Counted from the first letter of the stretch, positions 43,232 to 56,474 are shown. The stretch: 64,000 nt of DNA from Zerene cesonia (GCF_012273895.1 NC_052110.1:5022001-5086000); one strand, 5' to 3'. The notes: generated by a model from the letters alone, not told the origin. Program-made: numbers and translations.

Positions 43232-43997
43232 TATTCAATAATAAAAACTTTTTCGATGATTATGTCTTTTCATTCTAGGTACATATACGTATTATATGTA
43301 TACTTTCAATTTCGCATACGTTAAAACAATCACAGGAAATCATCATATTTATTTATTCATTGCCTGTTTGTTATCACATAGGTACAAGACTCAGAAAGCA
43401 AATGTCAATGCGCATTTTAAATTCAAAGCAGTATGAGGAAAAAGTTAGTGTTTATCTTATTTTTCCTGCTATACTTAAATGACATTTATACATTTTTTTT
43501 TAATCATTTATATTTGCTAGCTTCCTTCAATTATATTAAAGGCAAATAATTCTATAAATATATTTTGATTTTGAAAATAAACAGTAAAATATTTTTTTAA
43601 AAGAGGATAGACAAATTAAAATAAAATTCCGTAAAACGTTGCTATTTAAGTAAGTAGAACGTACTCGCACTATCAGTAAATTGTAATGACCATGTCAGAA
43701 TTACTGATGTAATAGAAATAATAACCTACCAATTACTATATAGTATATCGCTTTCTAGGCCAGTCAATGAAACAACGTAATATTCTTATTCAAAATATAC
43801 GAATCACCACAATGTATGGCCAAAATAAACACTCAGTTGAAATTACGGAAATAATTTCTCTTCAAACTGTACACAAGAGCCATAAACTAATCGTAACATG
43901 GTATTTTGTCGAATCGTTGATTGGAAACCGCTAAAGTTAACGTTAAAGCCTAAACAATTGTCACTAAATCATTCCAAAACAATAATATAAAACTTAC

Positions 43998-44119
43998 CAG
44001 CAATTATATAAGAAATCCAGTTAAAATAAGGTTAAAAAGCACAAAATTACACGAGAGAATTTCACCACAACGCCAAATGAATCACAAAAATCAAACACGA
44101 CTGCAGTCCAGTGAGTACT
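43998..44119 (-). promoter_or_regulatory. Proposed non-coding first exon and start site of the membrane protein gene
   Basis: On the - strand an initiator-like ACTCAGTACTC (TCAGT at 44121-44117) lies in a locally CpG-rich stretch (44100-44175). About 120 nt with no ATG then lead to a strong donor GTAAGTT (43997-43991). The acceptor before the coding start at 41822 needs such an exon. The link is inferred. Confidence 0.45.
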
Positions 44120-45650
44120 GAGTGCGCACACGCAGCAGCCGCGTACATTCGTACCGGTTGCATGTGTGCGAATGCCACAGAGTAAAATCCCAGTAGAACA
44201 AACTTATTCAATAATTTGTTGTGCTGATTCACGCGTCCAAATTTGTCATGGTATTAGCATTAATAGCGTAACTTGCTTAAAATTACTTAAAGACTTGGTT
44301 GAACAAAGAACATTAACAGGGTTAAATTAATGGTTATTTCAAATGTGTATTGAATTCCTTCCTTGGACTCGTTAGTCAAGTATTTCCCATACAAAATATT
44401 GTTGTTTAGTTTGTTAAAAAGAGGTTTATTTAATAGTTTAGATAAGTAAATAAAACAACCTTATCTGTTACAACAGGTTAAAAAATGTTAATATTGAAAG
44501 TTAACTCTTAGTATTTTTAAGAGTACTGGTATGCTTGTACGCATCTATTAATTGATGATCATTAGTTAATTATAAATTAAAGAATTGCAGTAAAATACAT
44601 ATTTACCTTAAAAATTTATTCATTAACTGCAATTCTTAGAATGTGGCAAATGCATTAATTATAATTTGTGAATGTGTGCGTTTCATATTCTTGGATTATC
44701 CACAAGTCAGGGCGATAGATATGAGGAAAATCATTATTGCACGTTGTATCAACTACATTTCTACGATTCATTTAATGTTGTGATTCATCGCCTTATAAAG
44801 TCAGCAATGGAAGACGTTAAATCGATTTTGTTGTAAAATACGCATAGCTATTTAATATAACGCCATCTATTGGTGGTTTAGTTCTTGAAATACGCGTATG
44901 TTTGTAAACAAAACCAAACAATACACAATACTCCATTATAAATGTAAATGTACTCATCGTTTTAAAAACTCTTTGAAATAATATGCTTTGTACGTGACTT
45001 AATGAGACACTGGAATAATTAATGTATACCTAATTGGTAGTCAATAGTTTCAGTTATCACTAGAGATACTGTATATGATGTATACCGATGCAAATTTTGT
45101 TGACATAAAAGCTAGTTCCTAAGTCTAAAAATCTATAAATTTTATTATCAATTGCATTGCCTGCAACTACATAGCAAGTGGTTTCTTTCCCACATCAATA
45201 AAAACATAGGTATAATGTTATTAACTGTTCTAATATTACAAAGCTGAAGAGTTCGTTTGTTTGGCCAAACGTGCTAATCTCAGGAGCAGTTTCAGTTTTA
45301 GATAGCCCATGTTTTGAGAAAGGCTATATGCTATATAACAACATGTGTTTATTTATTATATATAATATATGTTAAGTGTATTTCTTACGTCGTTGATAAA
45401 ATTTCTAATTCTGAAAGGAGATCAACGTGAATTTAGAAACAGGCATTCCCTATCTAATCTAAAACCTAGATAATAAATGAACGCGTCGACACAACCCGTG
45501 TTAAGTTGGGCTATAAACAAAAATAAATTGTACCTTGTGTTACATTTTCAATGTAAAATTTTGTAATTCATTTTTTTCATTTATCAAATAATATAAATGA
45601 GCATAACTCATTTCTTTAGAATAATTAATTTTATATAATTATGTTATATA
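44120..45650. other. Intergenic 1.5 kb before the second gap
   Basis: The CpG-rich stretch at 44100-44175 may be promoter sequence of the minus-strand gene. A 12-bp inverted repeat (AAGAATTGCAGT at 44580-44591, complement at 44626-44637) and a family E fragment at 45229-45325 are present. No gene seen. Confidence 0.45.
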
Positions 45651-46650
45651 NNNNNNNNNNNNNNNNNNNNNNNNNNNNNNNNNNNNNNNNNNNNNNNNNN
45701 NNNNNNNNNNNNNNNNNNNNNNNNNNNNNNNNNNNNNNNNNNNNNNNNNNNNNNNNNNNNNNNNNNNNNNNNNNNNNNNNNNNNNNNNNNNNNNNNNNNN
45801 NNNNNNNNNNNNNNNNNNNNNNNNNNNNNNNNNNNNNNNNNNNNNNNNNNNNNNNNNNNNNNNNNNNNNNNNNNNNNNNNNNNNNNNNNNNNNNNNNNNN
45901 NNNNNNNNNNNNNNNNNNNNNNNNNNNNNNNNNNNNNNNNNNNNNNNNNNNNNNNNNNNNNNNNNNNNNNNNNNNNNNNNNNNNNNNNNNNNNNNNNNNN
46001 NNNNNNNNNNNNNNNNNNNNNNNNNNNNNNNNNNNNNNNNNNNNNNNNNNNNNNNNNNNNNNNNNNNNNNNNNNNNNNNNNNNNNNNNNNNNNNNNNNNN
46101 NNNNNNNNNNNNNNNNNNNNNNNNNNNNNNNNNNNNNNNNNNNNNNNNNNNNNNNNNNNNNNNNNNNNNNNNNNNNNNNNNNNNNNNNNNNNNNNNNNNN
46201 NNNNNNNNNNNNNNNNNNNNNNNNNNNNNNNNNNNNNNNNNNNNNNNNNNNNNNNNNNNNNNNNNNNNNNNNNNNNNNNNNNNNNNNNNNNNNNNNNNNN
46301 NNNNNNNNNNNNNNNNNNNNNNNNNNNNNNNNNNNNNNNNNNNNNNNNNNNNNNNNNNNNNNNNNNNNNNNNNNNNNNNNNNNNNNNNNNNNNNNNNNNN
46401 NNNNNNNNNNNNNNNNNNNNNNNNNNNNNNNNNNNNNNNNNNNNNNNNNNNNNNNNNNNNNNNNNNNNNNNNNNNNNNNNNNNNNNNNNNNNNNNNNNNN
46501 NNNNNNNNNNNNNNNNNNNNNNNNNNNNNNNNNNNNNNNNNNNNNNNNNNNNNNNNNNNNNNNNNNNNNNNNNNNNNNNNNNNNNNNNNNNNNNNNNNNN
46601 NNNNNNNNNNNNNNNNNNNNNNNNNNNNNNNNNNNNNNNNNNNNNNNNNN
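45651..46650. other. Assembly gap (1000 N), intergenic
   Basis: Exactly 1000 N. Unlike the first gap, its flanks (ATGTTATATA before, CTTCACAGAA after) are not duplicated, so sequence of unknown length may be missing. Confidence 0.99.
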
Positions 46651-47240
46651 CTTCACAGAAATTCAGCTTGTTGGGACTTTATGTAACTTCACCCTCATTT
46701 TTTGGTCTAAATTGACCGGACTATACTGTATCCCTTATAATTGCTGATGGCTACTTTCTGGTAATGATGTATCAGCGTTTTGCGAATTACGCCCACAGGA
46801 ATGTGGCCACCATGATGCTAGGCCCTAGTAACTATATAATTAAATTAAAATACTTATATTAATTAATGAACAAGCCTCCAAATCACCTGAATACATTTTC
46901 ATTTTATTTCTATTATCAACTACTCTATTAAGGTTATAAATTAATATATGGCCAATATATAAAATAAACCAAAAGGAACGGTTGAAACTTCAAAACGAAA
47001 CAAATATGCTTAAAGAAAGAAATGGAATAACCGAGAATTATAGTTGGAAGCTTAGCTATTGGCGCAAAAATTACTGAAATTTTCAGTCTCTACGATCCTT
47101 TAACTGACAATAAGAAATACATCAGAAATAATTAAAGAAATTGATCCAGAAATTCGATATGCAGTGTACACTGTACAAAACGTGCATCTTCTACTTTGCT
47201 GTGTATTATTATCAGGCGTATAGAAATTGATTATATGTAT

Positions 47241-47327
47241 ATGGAGTATGGATTATAGCCTGTACCCTCATAGGAAGGCTGTGTCCCAGCAGTGGGAACA
47301 TATATGGGATGATGATAATGATGATTA
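47241..47327 (+). mobile_element. SINE 3' fragment (family B)
   Basis: GGATTATAGCCTGTACCCTC then CATAGGAAGGCTGTGTCCCA and a degenerate (GAT)n tail. The 5' part is missing. Confidence 0.6.
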
Positions 47328-47463
47328 AGATTACAATTATGATTAATGCTTTGATAATTGTAATAAATAATAGTTTCTTCAATAAAATTACTAATTAGTG
47401 AACGTATATGAATATACAAATTATCTATTTTAAGATTAATTCATATAAATTAAAGTAAATAAT

Positions 47464-47553
47464 GGAAAAATCAATTTATTTGTTGCACGCTCGTCCGGTA
47501 AACATTCCCAGACAATTGAAATTTGAGTTCCTGACCACTGAGCCACCACTACT
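47464..47553 (-). mobile_element. SINE 5' fragment (family B), diverged
   Basis: Reverse strand: AGTAGTGGTGGCTCAGTGGT head, then a diverged box B region and AAATTGATTTTTCC. It could be the displaced head of the 47241 fragment after a local inversion, or a separate copy. Confidence 0.5.
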
Positions 47554-48318
47554 GTTGAGAAGGTAATTTCAATAAATAATTATAATTTTCAATCTATCAA
47601 TCATATCAATTTACACAAATTAAATACATATGTATGCTGTATTTAGAAAGCTAAACAGTGAAATAGTTTATAGTTCATTTGACAGAATTGTAAACGAGTT
47701 TATTTCGCATGATCCATTGGGAGCTAATTCAGAATTAAATATATCAACGTATAATTTTCACTATTACAATAGAAATTGATGATAACCACCCAATTGTCAT
47801 ATTCAAATACGCAAAATCAAATCAAATACGAAAATGTAATGTGAAAATCAACGCACGTGATGTTTAGTGCGAATCAATTGTTAATTTATATGATAATTCG
47901 TATAGATTTTGGAAGTCTGTTTTTATATCTGGATTAGAAATGCATTATTTGATTATTTTCAAGAAGAGGAAAGGTTAAATATTAAGCAAAAGAAACTAAA
48001 CGAAAACTTGAAACTTCAAACTTTACTGAATGCACTTGCTCATAAGGAAATCACATCTAGAGGACATAAATTACTGAATAACATTACAGAGATCAGTTAC
48101 AGGGTTGGACCACCTACGTAGCCCTAATGTCTTTGCTCTGTCGTATATCAGAGTGGACCTTTATATGTTTCACACGCTGCCAGCATTAGTCAATGACTGC
48201 ATTATACTAATGAACTCTCGGATGCAGAGAAAAGTAATAATTATGGTGGATTTTACATTAAATCCTATAGATTTTATCGTAATAATTGTGTTTAATTTTC
48301 TAACACATAAAAAAAACT

Positions 48319-48379
48319 CATCATCATCATCAGCCCATATATGTTCCCACCGCTGGGACACAGGCCTCCTATGAGGGTT
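48319..48379 (-). mobile_element. SINE 3' end (family B)
   Basis: (TCA)n then GCCCATATATGTTCCCACCG and CAGGCCTCCTATGAGGG; truncated, as 5'-truncated SINEs often are. Confidence 0.65.
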
Positions 48380-48697
48380 ATAAAAAAACTATTTTCCAAT
48401 AATATCGGTCACGGTATTCATCAATGTCACGATAAACATCGCTCTATTGATGGACGGTCCCTTTTCAAGAGTAAACTTATACCAAATTTAGTAAGGAAAT
48501 CGGTCTAAATAGACCCTTATGTTATATAGGTTGTAGATATCTTTTTAATTCAGTCTATGTAGGAACTTCCAGGTAATCGAAATTTGGAATGTTTCTTCTT
48601 CTACTTCGTTTATCTTACTAAGAATAAGCGATAATACTTCGATACATATAATGTAATCAGATTCATAGTTTCGGGTCCTAATCACAACTTTATATAC

Positions 48698-49020
48698 ATC
48701 ATCATCATCATCAACCCATATATGTTCCCACTGCATAGGAGGCCTGTGTCCCAACACAGGCCTCCTATGAGGGTTCAGGCCATAATCCACCACGCTGGCC
48801 AAGTGCGGGTTGACAGATATCACATGTCGTCGAATTTTTTGATTCTTGCACATGCCGGTTTCCTCACGATGTTTTCCTTCACCGTTTTAGGCATTAGTGA
48901 TGTTATCCACATGCGAAGATAATTTAAAAAATCAATTTATTTCCTGCGCGCTCGCAATATTTCCAACCCCGACTTATCAGTTTTGAAGTCCGAGATTCTC
49001 ACCACGGAGCCACCACTGCT
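48698..49020 (-). mobile_element. tRNA-derived SINE (family B) with internal inverted duplication
   Basis: Full-length copy on the reverse strand, from AGCAGTGGTGGCTCCGTGGT to an (ATC)n tail. At 48734-48769 it carries a 16-bp-arm palindrome around CCCA that other copies lack. Confidence 0.82.
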
Positions 49021-52000
49021 AATATACTTAAATGGGGCTATTTTTGTGTTAGTTTATCTTCCTCCAAGGTTTTAACTATGTTTGATTAAGAATAACAGAA
49101 ATTTGTTAATAATAATGGGTGTCAGTTGCCGTCTAAGCTGTTACATTTCGCCTTGATAGTTTAACAAAACATTGTTTGTTTTTCTAAATCTATTTAAATA
49201 TGATCTTAGATTTCATTAACATAGTGTACAGTATTTAAATATGTGAGAACACATAGGACCTCCTGAAAAAAAAACTATTTCAATATTGACAAAATTTTTA
49301 TTGCACTACAACACGAGCCTTTCCTTATATAATATTCTTAAATGATATATGATGTGTAAACGCTTGAAACCCTACTGATATGGAAATCTTTTATAAAACC
49401 AATGAGCCATAAAGATTTTTCGTTAGCATGCCCATACATACGAGGACAAGGGTGGCCCAAGCCGCTAGGTGCTTTGTCGGAATTTATAGGCTTTTTAATA
49501 GTGTTTTTAACCGACGTCAAAAAACGTGGGATGTCCAAATTCAATAGTGGTTGACAGATTAGTTCCTGGACTATTGCAGCTGAAAGAAACCTTGCAGCAC
49601 TAACATTTTCTGGTGTCCAAGGGGCGATTTATCAATCCTTTGTTAAAACTTAGTATGCACTAGTGTTGCATGAATTAAAAATGTCACCTATTAATTGTCA
49701 AAATTCTAGCAATTAAAACACATTTGAATTGGTTATTTCGTTGAATGGGCCCTTAACATACTAGTTTGTATGAAATAAGAGACTGAATAATGGACGGGAC
49801 GGGATACGTAATATGAAATTTTCAAAAGTTATCTATAATGATGAAATTGTTCTGCGATATATTTTATTAAAATGCATGATGTATATCGGAACTATTATGT
49901 TTTATTATTTAATTTAATTTATTGTGCCGAAAAATTCTCAAGTTTTTCTATCATAAGATTCTTTTCCTCACAATAAAAAAAGGAAAAAACAAATCAAACA
50001 ATAAAATCGGGAATCGTTCATACTCGTACAAGGTGTGACCAAGCGAAAAAGAGATTAATTTATATACGTTGTTAACACTCCCATAATAGAAGGAACTTTG
50101 TGCATCATACATAATACATAATCATAAACATATTACAGTCGGTCATAATAAATTTTGTACAATGGATAGGATTTCATATAAACTCTTCGGTCGGTGAATA
50201 TCATACTGTTAATAATGATTATCTTTATAAATAACTGCAATTTTATATTGAAAGGACTGAAAGACGGTCTGATATTAATTAAATATGCAAAAGATATATG
50301 AACACTCATTTAGATCATGCGATGAAAAAACCCTTTAGCACACAGAGCTTACATCGTGCAGAGATTTTGCAATTTATATTATCAAATGTTTACTCAAATT
50401 AAAATTTGTTTTGTACATTTTGTAAATTGGTATTTGATTCGTTGTTTAGTTTGGGAAAGTATGATTTATTTCATTTGTGTGTTGTGTATTGCGCATTTTT
50501 CAGTTTTTTAGATTGTCGTTATCGTCAGTTCAAATTTCATCATGAAAAAAACTATGTTATGTGATTGATTTCATCTTGCCTTTACAAAGGAAGTTCTCAA
50601 TTTTCTTTATTTATTGTGTTTGTTACCTAAGAACATTCGCATGAGTAAACCAACTTTGATGAATCCCTTTTATTTGTAAGTTGTTGCGTTTTGTATGGTC
50701 CCGTTTAGATTCTCTATCCACCAAGGTAAAGGTGTTTTTTTATATTTATTACACTTATAAGTAGAAACGTTTCTTTTTGTTATAATTTCGGTTTAACTGT
50801 GGCTTAATTTATATATTTTTCATTATTTCCAAACAGATAGAAAAAAACTAAACTATCCGCAACACTACAAGAGCAAAATTACATATCAGACGATCCATTG
50901 GTTAAGATTTTTATTCCACACGATTTTTATCGTATCGTGCCCGTATCGTCGCGTCTAATCGACGGTACAAATGAAACGCGTGACCGTCCATTTGCCAGGT
51001 GGCTTCGTGCGATAATTTATTAAAGAAGCCGCCGATGCGAGTAAAGATGGCAGCCGATCGATATTATACTAGCACCTGTTTAATGACGTCATGGCCATGC
51101 AATATGCACACGGAAATTGAAAGAAATTGTAGGCAATTTACTTTGCTTTCATTTTCCTACTATTTATTGCGTTTTTATATTCCTGAATGAGTAAAAAATA
51201 TTTAAGATACAGCAAAGAGTAGTTTAAGGGATATTTAATAACAACATAAACTCACAACCTTAACCTTTTTCCGATTATCACATCGTCACCTAAGTACAAT
51301 TTTCCTATGTCGTTATTTCATATTTAAGTTTTCATATACAATGAAAAAAGTCCTTGAGGAAATAAAATATAATATAAGAAAACTGTGCAGGCAAAGTTAA
51401 AGAAAACTTAATGACTTAATTTTACTAACTATTCGCTAAATATTCGCGTTTTTTTTAGTCCAGATAAGATCAGTTAGAGATAGGCCAACGTCTTAATATC
51501 TGCTTGGTTAAAGTAAATTAAAAATTAATACGATAATCAATTAATAAATTAATAAAAACCCTTGTGTATAAATGATGCTTGTATAAAATTGAACCAATTG
51601 ATTAATTATCTTATTATTGAATAGACTACACCCCTACATATGACCCCCGGCGTATCATGTGGCTACTGGCTACTATGTTTTGGAAGGGAATGGCCCATTT
51701 TCTTTTTCACACCCTTCCCAGTCTATTCCTTCTTTTGAGCAGTCAATCCTTTCCTTATTCCTTACCCTTAAAGCGAGCAACGCATTCGCGGAGACACTAC
51801 CACTGTGAATGTTCATGGGCGGTGAACCACCAGCTCAGTTGTCCGCTTAAAGAAATACATAACAATGTCAATAATTCACAACAAAAACAGCTACTTAAGT
51901 AAATTTAAGCAAGTTTATAAACAGCTCGACATGAAATAGTCGCATTTTACTACTTCCTTTGTTAAGCGCTGAAAGCGTCCTAGTATACAATTTAAGATGG

Positions 52001-53803
52001 TCTATACACGAACGGATATGATGACTCATTAAAATAGAATTTTCCAAAAACGGAGAAGATTTCTAATCAGTTGCGATATATCATACTTTCGTTAGCTCGG
52101 TTCTTTATCTATCACATCAATTATTTTTCTGTTAGTTTAAATAATAGACGGTGAAATGAGAAAATCATTTCATCAAAAAATGTTTCTAATAATTAATTAA
52201 AGCATTTCCAATACTTAGTCATAACACTGACGGATTAAATAATTATCAAAAAATCGTCGAAAATATTGAAATGAGATTAAAAAACCGATCCCTAATTGGC
52301 TGTCTATTAAAGGTACATTCAAACGCTAACATCCGGAGTCAGGATGCAGCTGCGAGCGCCTGATCCCTCTGCGGTCATGTCGGATTTTCCTCCCATCGGA
52401 CTATGAATATTAGCATTCTATCTGTGTACCTAGTTAGTTTGTTAGGATACATTTTTAGGGTGAAAATTAGGTAGGATATATAAAAAATGTGTTCACTTAC
52501 AAAGCAAATTTTTATTTTTAACCGATTTATTTATTATTGTAAATACAACATTTTATTACCCTCATAGATGGCCTCTGTCTAAACTTTGGAATGGGTCCGC
52601 CAAGTGGCCGATGATGATAAATACTACACTATCTTTATTATTTAGATTTTTTGCGTACTTGACCTGCTTATCAAATTTTAGCTAAAACTTTCAAGAAGAT
52701 GTTAATGTTCCAGTTAATCAAGAGAAAATGATAAGATGAAAAAATATCTTTGCTAATACCTTTTATTTTTTAATTAACATATATTTTATTATAAAAATAA
52801 GTTTTTGTTTGCATATTTTATTATATTTTTTTATGTCTACAGTCTATCCCATTTACTCCTTACTCTTTTTATTTACTATTCTGTACCTATAATCCCAAAA
52901 CTCGATTAAGACTCCCCAAAAACCTCTGCGAGAGCTTATTTCTAGGTGTTAAGAGTAGTTTTAGACACATTTAATCGTTTGACTCTTTTAATCCCAGATA
53001 TACCATCATATCACACATATTATAAATGTGAAAGTTTGTTTGTTTGGATGTTTGTCCAACAATCACGCTGAACACAACGGATTTTGATAGGAAACTTTTC
53101 ATGACGATTAAACAGGAACCTTGATATCCGGACAGAGCCCGGGACAAGCGTCTATTAATAAATATTTGTAACTAGTTGAACTACAATGAGTTTAAAAAAT
53201 CGTCAATCAAAATAACATTTTCAGATCCACGAAAGATTTAAAACGCCGCGAAATCGCCCTCACACACAAATCCTAACGAAATGAAATAAATCACTTTAAT
53301 GAAACGTTAATAAAGCGAAAAGACTAAGTTTAATCAAACTGAATGAGATTTAAATTTCCTCTTAATATCTATTATTTACGTTGATGTAATTAAATCGGAC
53401 GATTACGGTCTTATATTTTTAATCAAGCTGGAATCTGGGTTTAAATTAATTTTATCCCTGGATATACATCGGATGTGAATTAATAATAATTTCATTAGAA
53501 ATTTGTAGTTCTCGCCAGTTTGAGGGTTGTTGATATTAAATGGTTTAATAAAGACTACTAGGGCATGAATTGGGTACAGGAATTAATGGTTAAATATTTT
53601 ACTTTGGGCCTAGTTCCCAAATTAAGGTGTGTTCATTTTATAGTTGAGTTCAATTTTAAGTGGGTAACTCGTATGATTTTGTCTTGATGAAATTAAATCG
53701 TGGTATTATTGACCTACGTTTCTGCTCGCATTTAATATGTATAAGAATGCCGAAAAAAGTGATTAAATATATTGAGTTTTGAAAAAAGGGCATTTGAATA
53801 AAA
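49021..53803. other. Intergenic 4.8 kb
   Basis: A degenerate family C copy (about 50585-50715), a GC-richer stretch with a TGACGTCA palindrome (51084-51091), a family D copy (about 51690-51850), a possible SINE remnant (about 52557-52620) and a family F copy (53014-53150). No gene supported. Confidence 0.45.
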
Positions 53804-53996
53804 TCTTACTAATATTATAAATGCGAAAGTTTGTAAGTTCGTGTGTGTGTTTGTTGCTCTTTCACTCAAAAACTAAAGAAACGATTGCAATGAAATTTGG
53901 TACGTAGATAGCTGTACAACTGAAATAACAGGCAACTCTTCATGCCGATATTCCTACGGGATACGGACTTACGCGGAAAGCGCGGGGCGTAGCTAG
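53804..53996 (+). mobile_element. Helitron-like element (family A)
   Basis: Starts TCTTACTAATATTATAAATG and ends GCGCGGGGCGTAGCTAG. A few bases of the hairpin loop (GTGAAACC) are lost. Confidence 0.78.
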
Positions 53997-54052
53997 TATA
54001 TCATAAATATACATTTCAACCTCAATAAAACCAGACTAATTGTTCTAAGTTA

Positions 54053-54292
54053 ATGGTGAAAGAGCGCGGCAGAGCCAGACACAGATGGTGGTACGAGCTG
54101 GACTCTTACTGTAACAATTGGAGCAAAACTCCGCACATTAAGGAGACGGGGACTGACGGAAGAGAGGCTTTCGCCACAGCTTTCGTCCAGCAATGCGAGG
54201 CTGATAACAACAATAAACCATACGAAACTGTGCAAACAAAATTGAATAAAAACAGACATCAGTCCACGATACCGGTCCATCATCCCAAATGA
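54053..54292 (+). pseudogene. Non-LTR retrotransposon ORF2 C-terminal remnant
   Basis: The frame reads ERGRARHRWWYELDSYCNNW then SKT and AFATAFVQQCE. 'RGRPxxRW.D(D/E)(L/I)......W......R..W....EAFVQQ' is the common C-terminus of insect reverse-transcriptase proteins (RTE/jockey-like). The catalytic domain is absent and the region between has drifted, so this is a dead 3' fragment. Lineage uncertain. Confidence 0.55.
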
Positions 54293-54525
54293 CCACAATA
54301 CCCAGTTAATGCGTATAATATCTAACATAATTTCTAGTGCATTTACATTCCGTGTAATTGCTATAATTAGTACAAACCTAATTGACCACATGGAAAATGG
54401 AATGCATTATCGCTAGTAAGTCAATTATATCATCGTGCCATATAATAATTTGCGTACGTATTACGTAGGTATTTAGTTTTGATAAATATATGAATTTTGT
54501 TTTTAGCGTTAAATTGTCATCTGAC

Positions 54526-54670
54526 GGTCCGTTCCGGCTTAGACCGTAATGCGTATGTATCACTTACAAATCTAATGGTGAAAGAATTGTTGGAATCGGG
54601 CTAGCAGTTTCTGATATTAGCACATTCGAACATACAAACAAACTCTTTAGCTTTGTATTATTATAGTATA
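54526..54670 (-). mobile_element. Family E repeat, reverse orientation
   Basis: Ends (+ strand) AACTCTTTAGCTTTGTATTA then TTATAGTATA, the reverse complement of the family E start. GGTCCGTTCCGGCTTAG near 54526 marks the other end. Confidence 0.5.
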
Positions 54671-56264
54671 AATAATAAAATGAACTAAACTGAAGTTATA
54701 GCAATCAGATTTATTCTTCTGTCAAAGAAATAAAGAGCTTTGTTATAAAGAGATATTTTGTTTGTGCTAAGTACTAATCTCTGAAACGTCTGCACCGCTG
54801 TAGAAAACTCTTTCAGCATGAAAAAGCTATATTATTCCTGGATAATTTTATTTTTATCTTGAGTGCAATCCTAACAGCTTTCACAAAGTAGGTACATTTT
54901 TTTGTTACAGAAAAATTGTAAAGATATGAAAGATTAGAACACCTTTGATCTTGAGATAGGAGGAAAAAGAAAGTATATTATATTGCCCAAAACATTGAAC
55001 AACACAAAAAATTAAATCAATCATCAGTTAGATATTAAATGAAAAAAATATATAAAGAATATTCTAACCAATAAATAAATAAAACAACTCCGGCTTAAAA
55101 TTTCGCAAACCGGGTCCTACGATAACGTCTTTAAAAATTATTTAAATAAGTATTCAGATTATCCATATTTCAAATTAAAAATGAACACCTAAGATGCTAC
55201 ATGTCGGTCAACCTCAACGGAAATAGCCGAGAGCGCCGGATGTGGCCTGGCCACGACAGACGCGTAATATATTTTACCTTATATGTATGTGTTGTGTTGT
55301 CATTTTTGATTGTAGATAATAATAATAATCATTATTTTTAACAAAAAACCGCCTTCAAACTGTCAGAAAGAAATACAGTCGAATGTTAACCTCCACCTTT
55401 TTGAAGTCATTGTTTGAAAAAAGTTTTTATGGAAGCAAAACGTTCTAGCTAAAAATATGCTGGCATAAACTGTATATACCAAATTTAGCGTAAGCTCTAA
55501 TTGTAGTGTTTATTAGTACCTATTACGTGTAATTAATAAATGAATAACATACATTCACGTACATATAAAGTCTTTAGCAGTAATTGATCATGTATCTTTC
55601 CTACGGTGAAAGAATTTATGAAAACGTTTCAGTCGTTCCTGAGATATATCAGGAAGGTTCAATCGAACAACTCTTCAACTAAGAAGTTGAACATACACGA
55701 GTTTGTTATTTATAATTAGTTTAGATAGTGAGAATGTAAACAGATTACAAAAGCGTCGTGTACTTATCTCCTAACAAAATCTGCGCCGTAACAAAGAAAC
55801 AGTAGCGTAATAAATGCATTTCATAAGCAAAACTCAGGAAATGGTTTTCTTTAGCGACCTGACAGCAAATGTACCTGACATTCCCGCAGGAGTAAATCCA
55901 TTATAATAATTCAGCTTTCTTTTGTCAGATAGCCCGGCAATCTTGCTCAGATAAAGAGCATTTCGCTCTGTTTCATATCATCGCTTTTTTAATTGCGTCT
56001 GAAGTTGATTCAGATTTAAATAAGCGGTGATTTCTTTAAAATGTCTGTTAATTTAACACCGTTGGAAACAGAATATCTTATACGGAAATATTTTGTTTCC
56101 CTTCATACATCAAAATGATATATTAACATTAAACGTGTTTTTGTCTCTATTGAGTCGGTGCATTTCTTACTAAAAACAACATCACTGTGGAATGGCATCA
56201 TACTATTTTTTCATTTGTTTGTATGCTAAAGCTAATCACTTAATAGTAGATACTTTATGGAGGA
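54671..56264. other. Intergenic 1.6 kb
   Basis: A family C fragment at 55341-55411 and a decayed 'AGTCGTTCCTGAGAT' block near 55632 like family E. No coding sequence seen. Confidence 0.4.
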
Positions 56265-56474
56265 ACTAACTGCGCCCCGTGGTTTCACCTGCGTAAGTCT
56301 GTATCCCATAGGAATGTGGAGATACAAAGTTGCCTATGCAACTAGAATAACAATTCCAGTTGTGCAGCTATCTACGTACCACACTTCATTGTAATCGATT
56401 CAGCATTTTTTGCAAGAAAGTGTCCATCGATTCATCCATACTTACAAATTTTCGCGCTTATAATATTAGTAGGA
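56265..56474 (-). mobile_element. Helitron-like element (family A)
   Basis: On the + strand starts CTAACTGCGCCCCGTGG and ends TTATAATATTAGTAGGA, with a second TCCTA unit beyond. A short duplication of AACTAGAATAACA-like sequence is present in the middle. Confidence 0.72.

Noticed and set aside
47909..48121. 70-codon charged, possibly coiled-coil frame
   Set aside because: No ATG at its start, no splice partners, no family recognised; composition alone is not enough.
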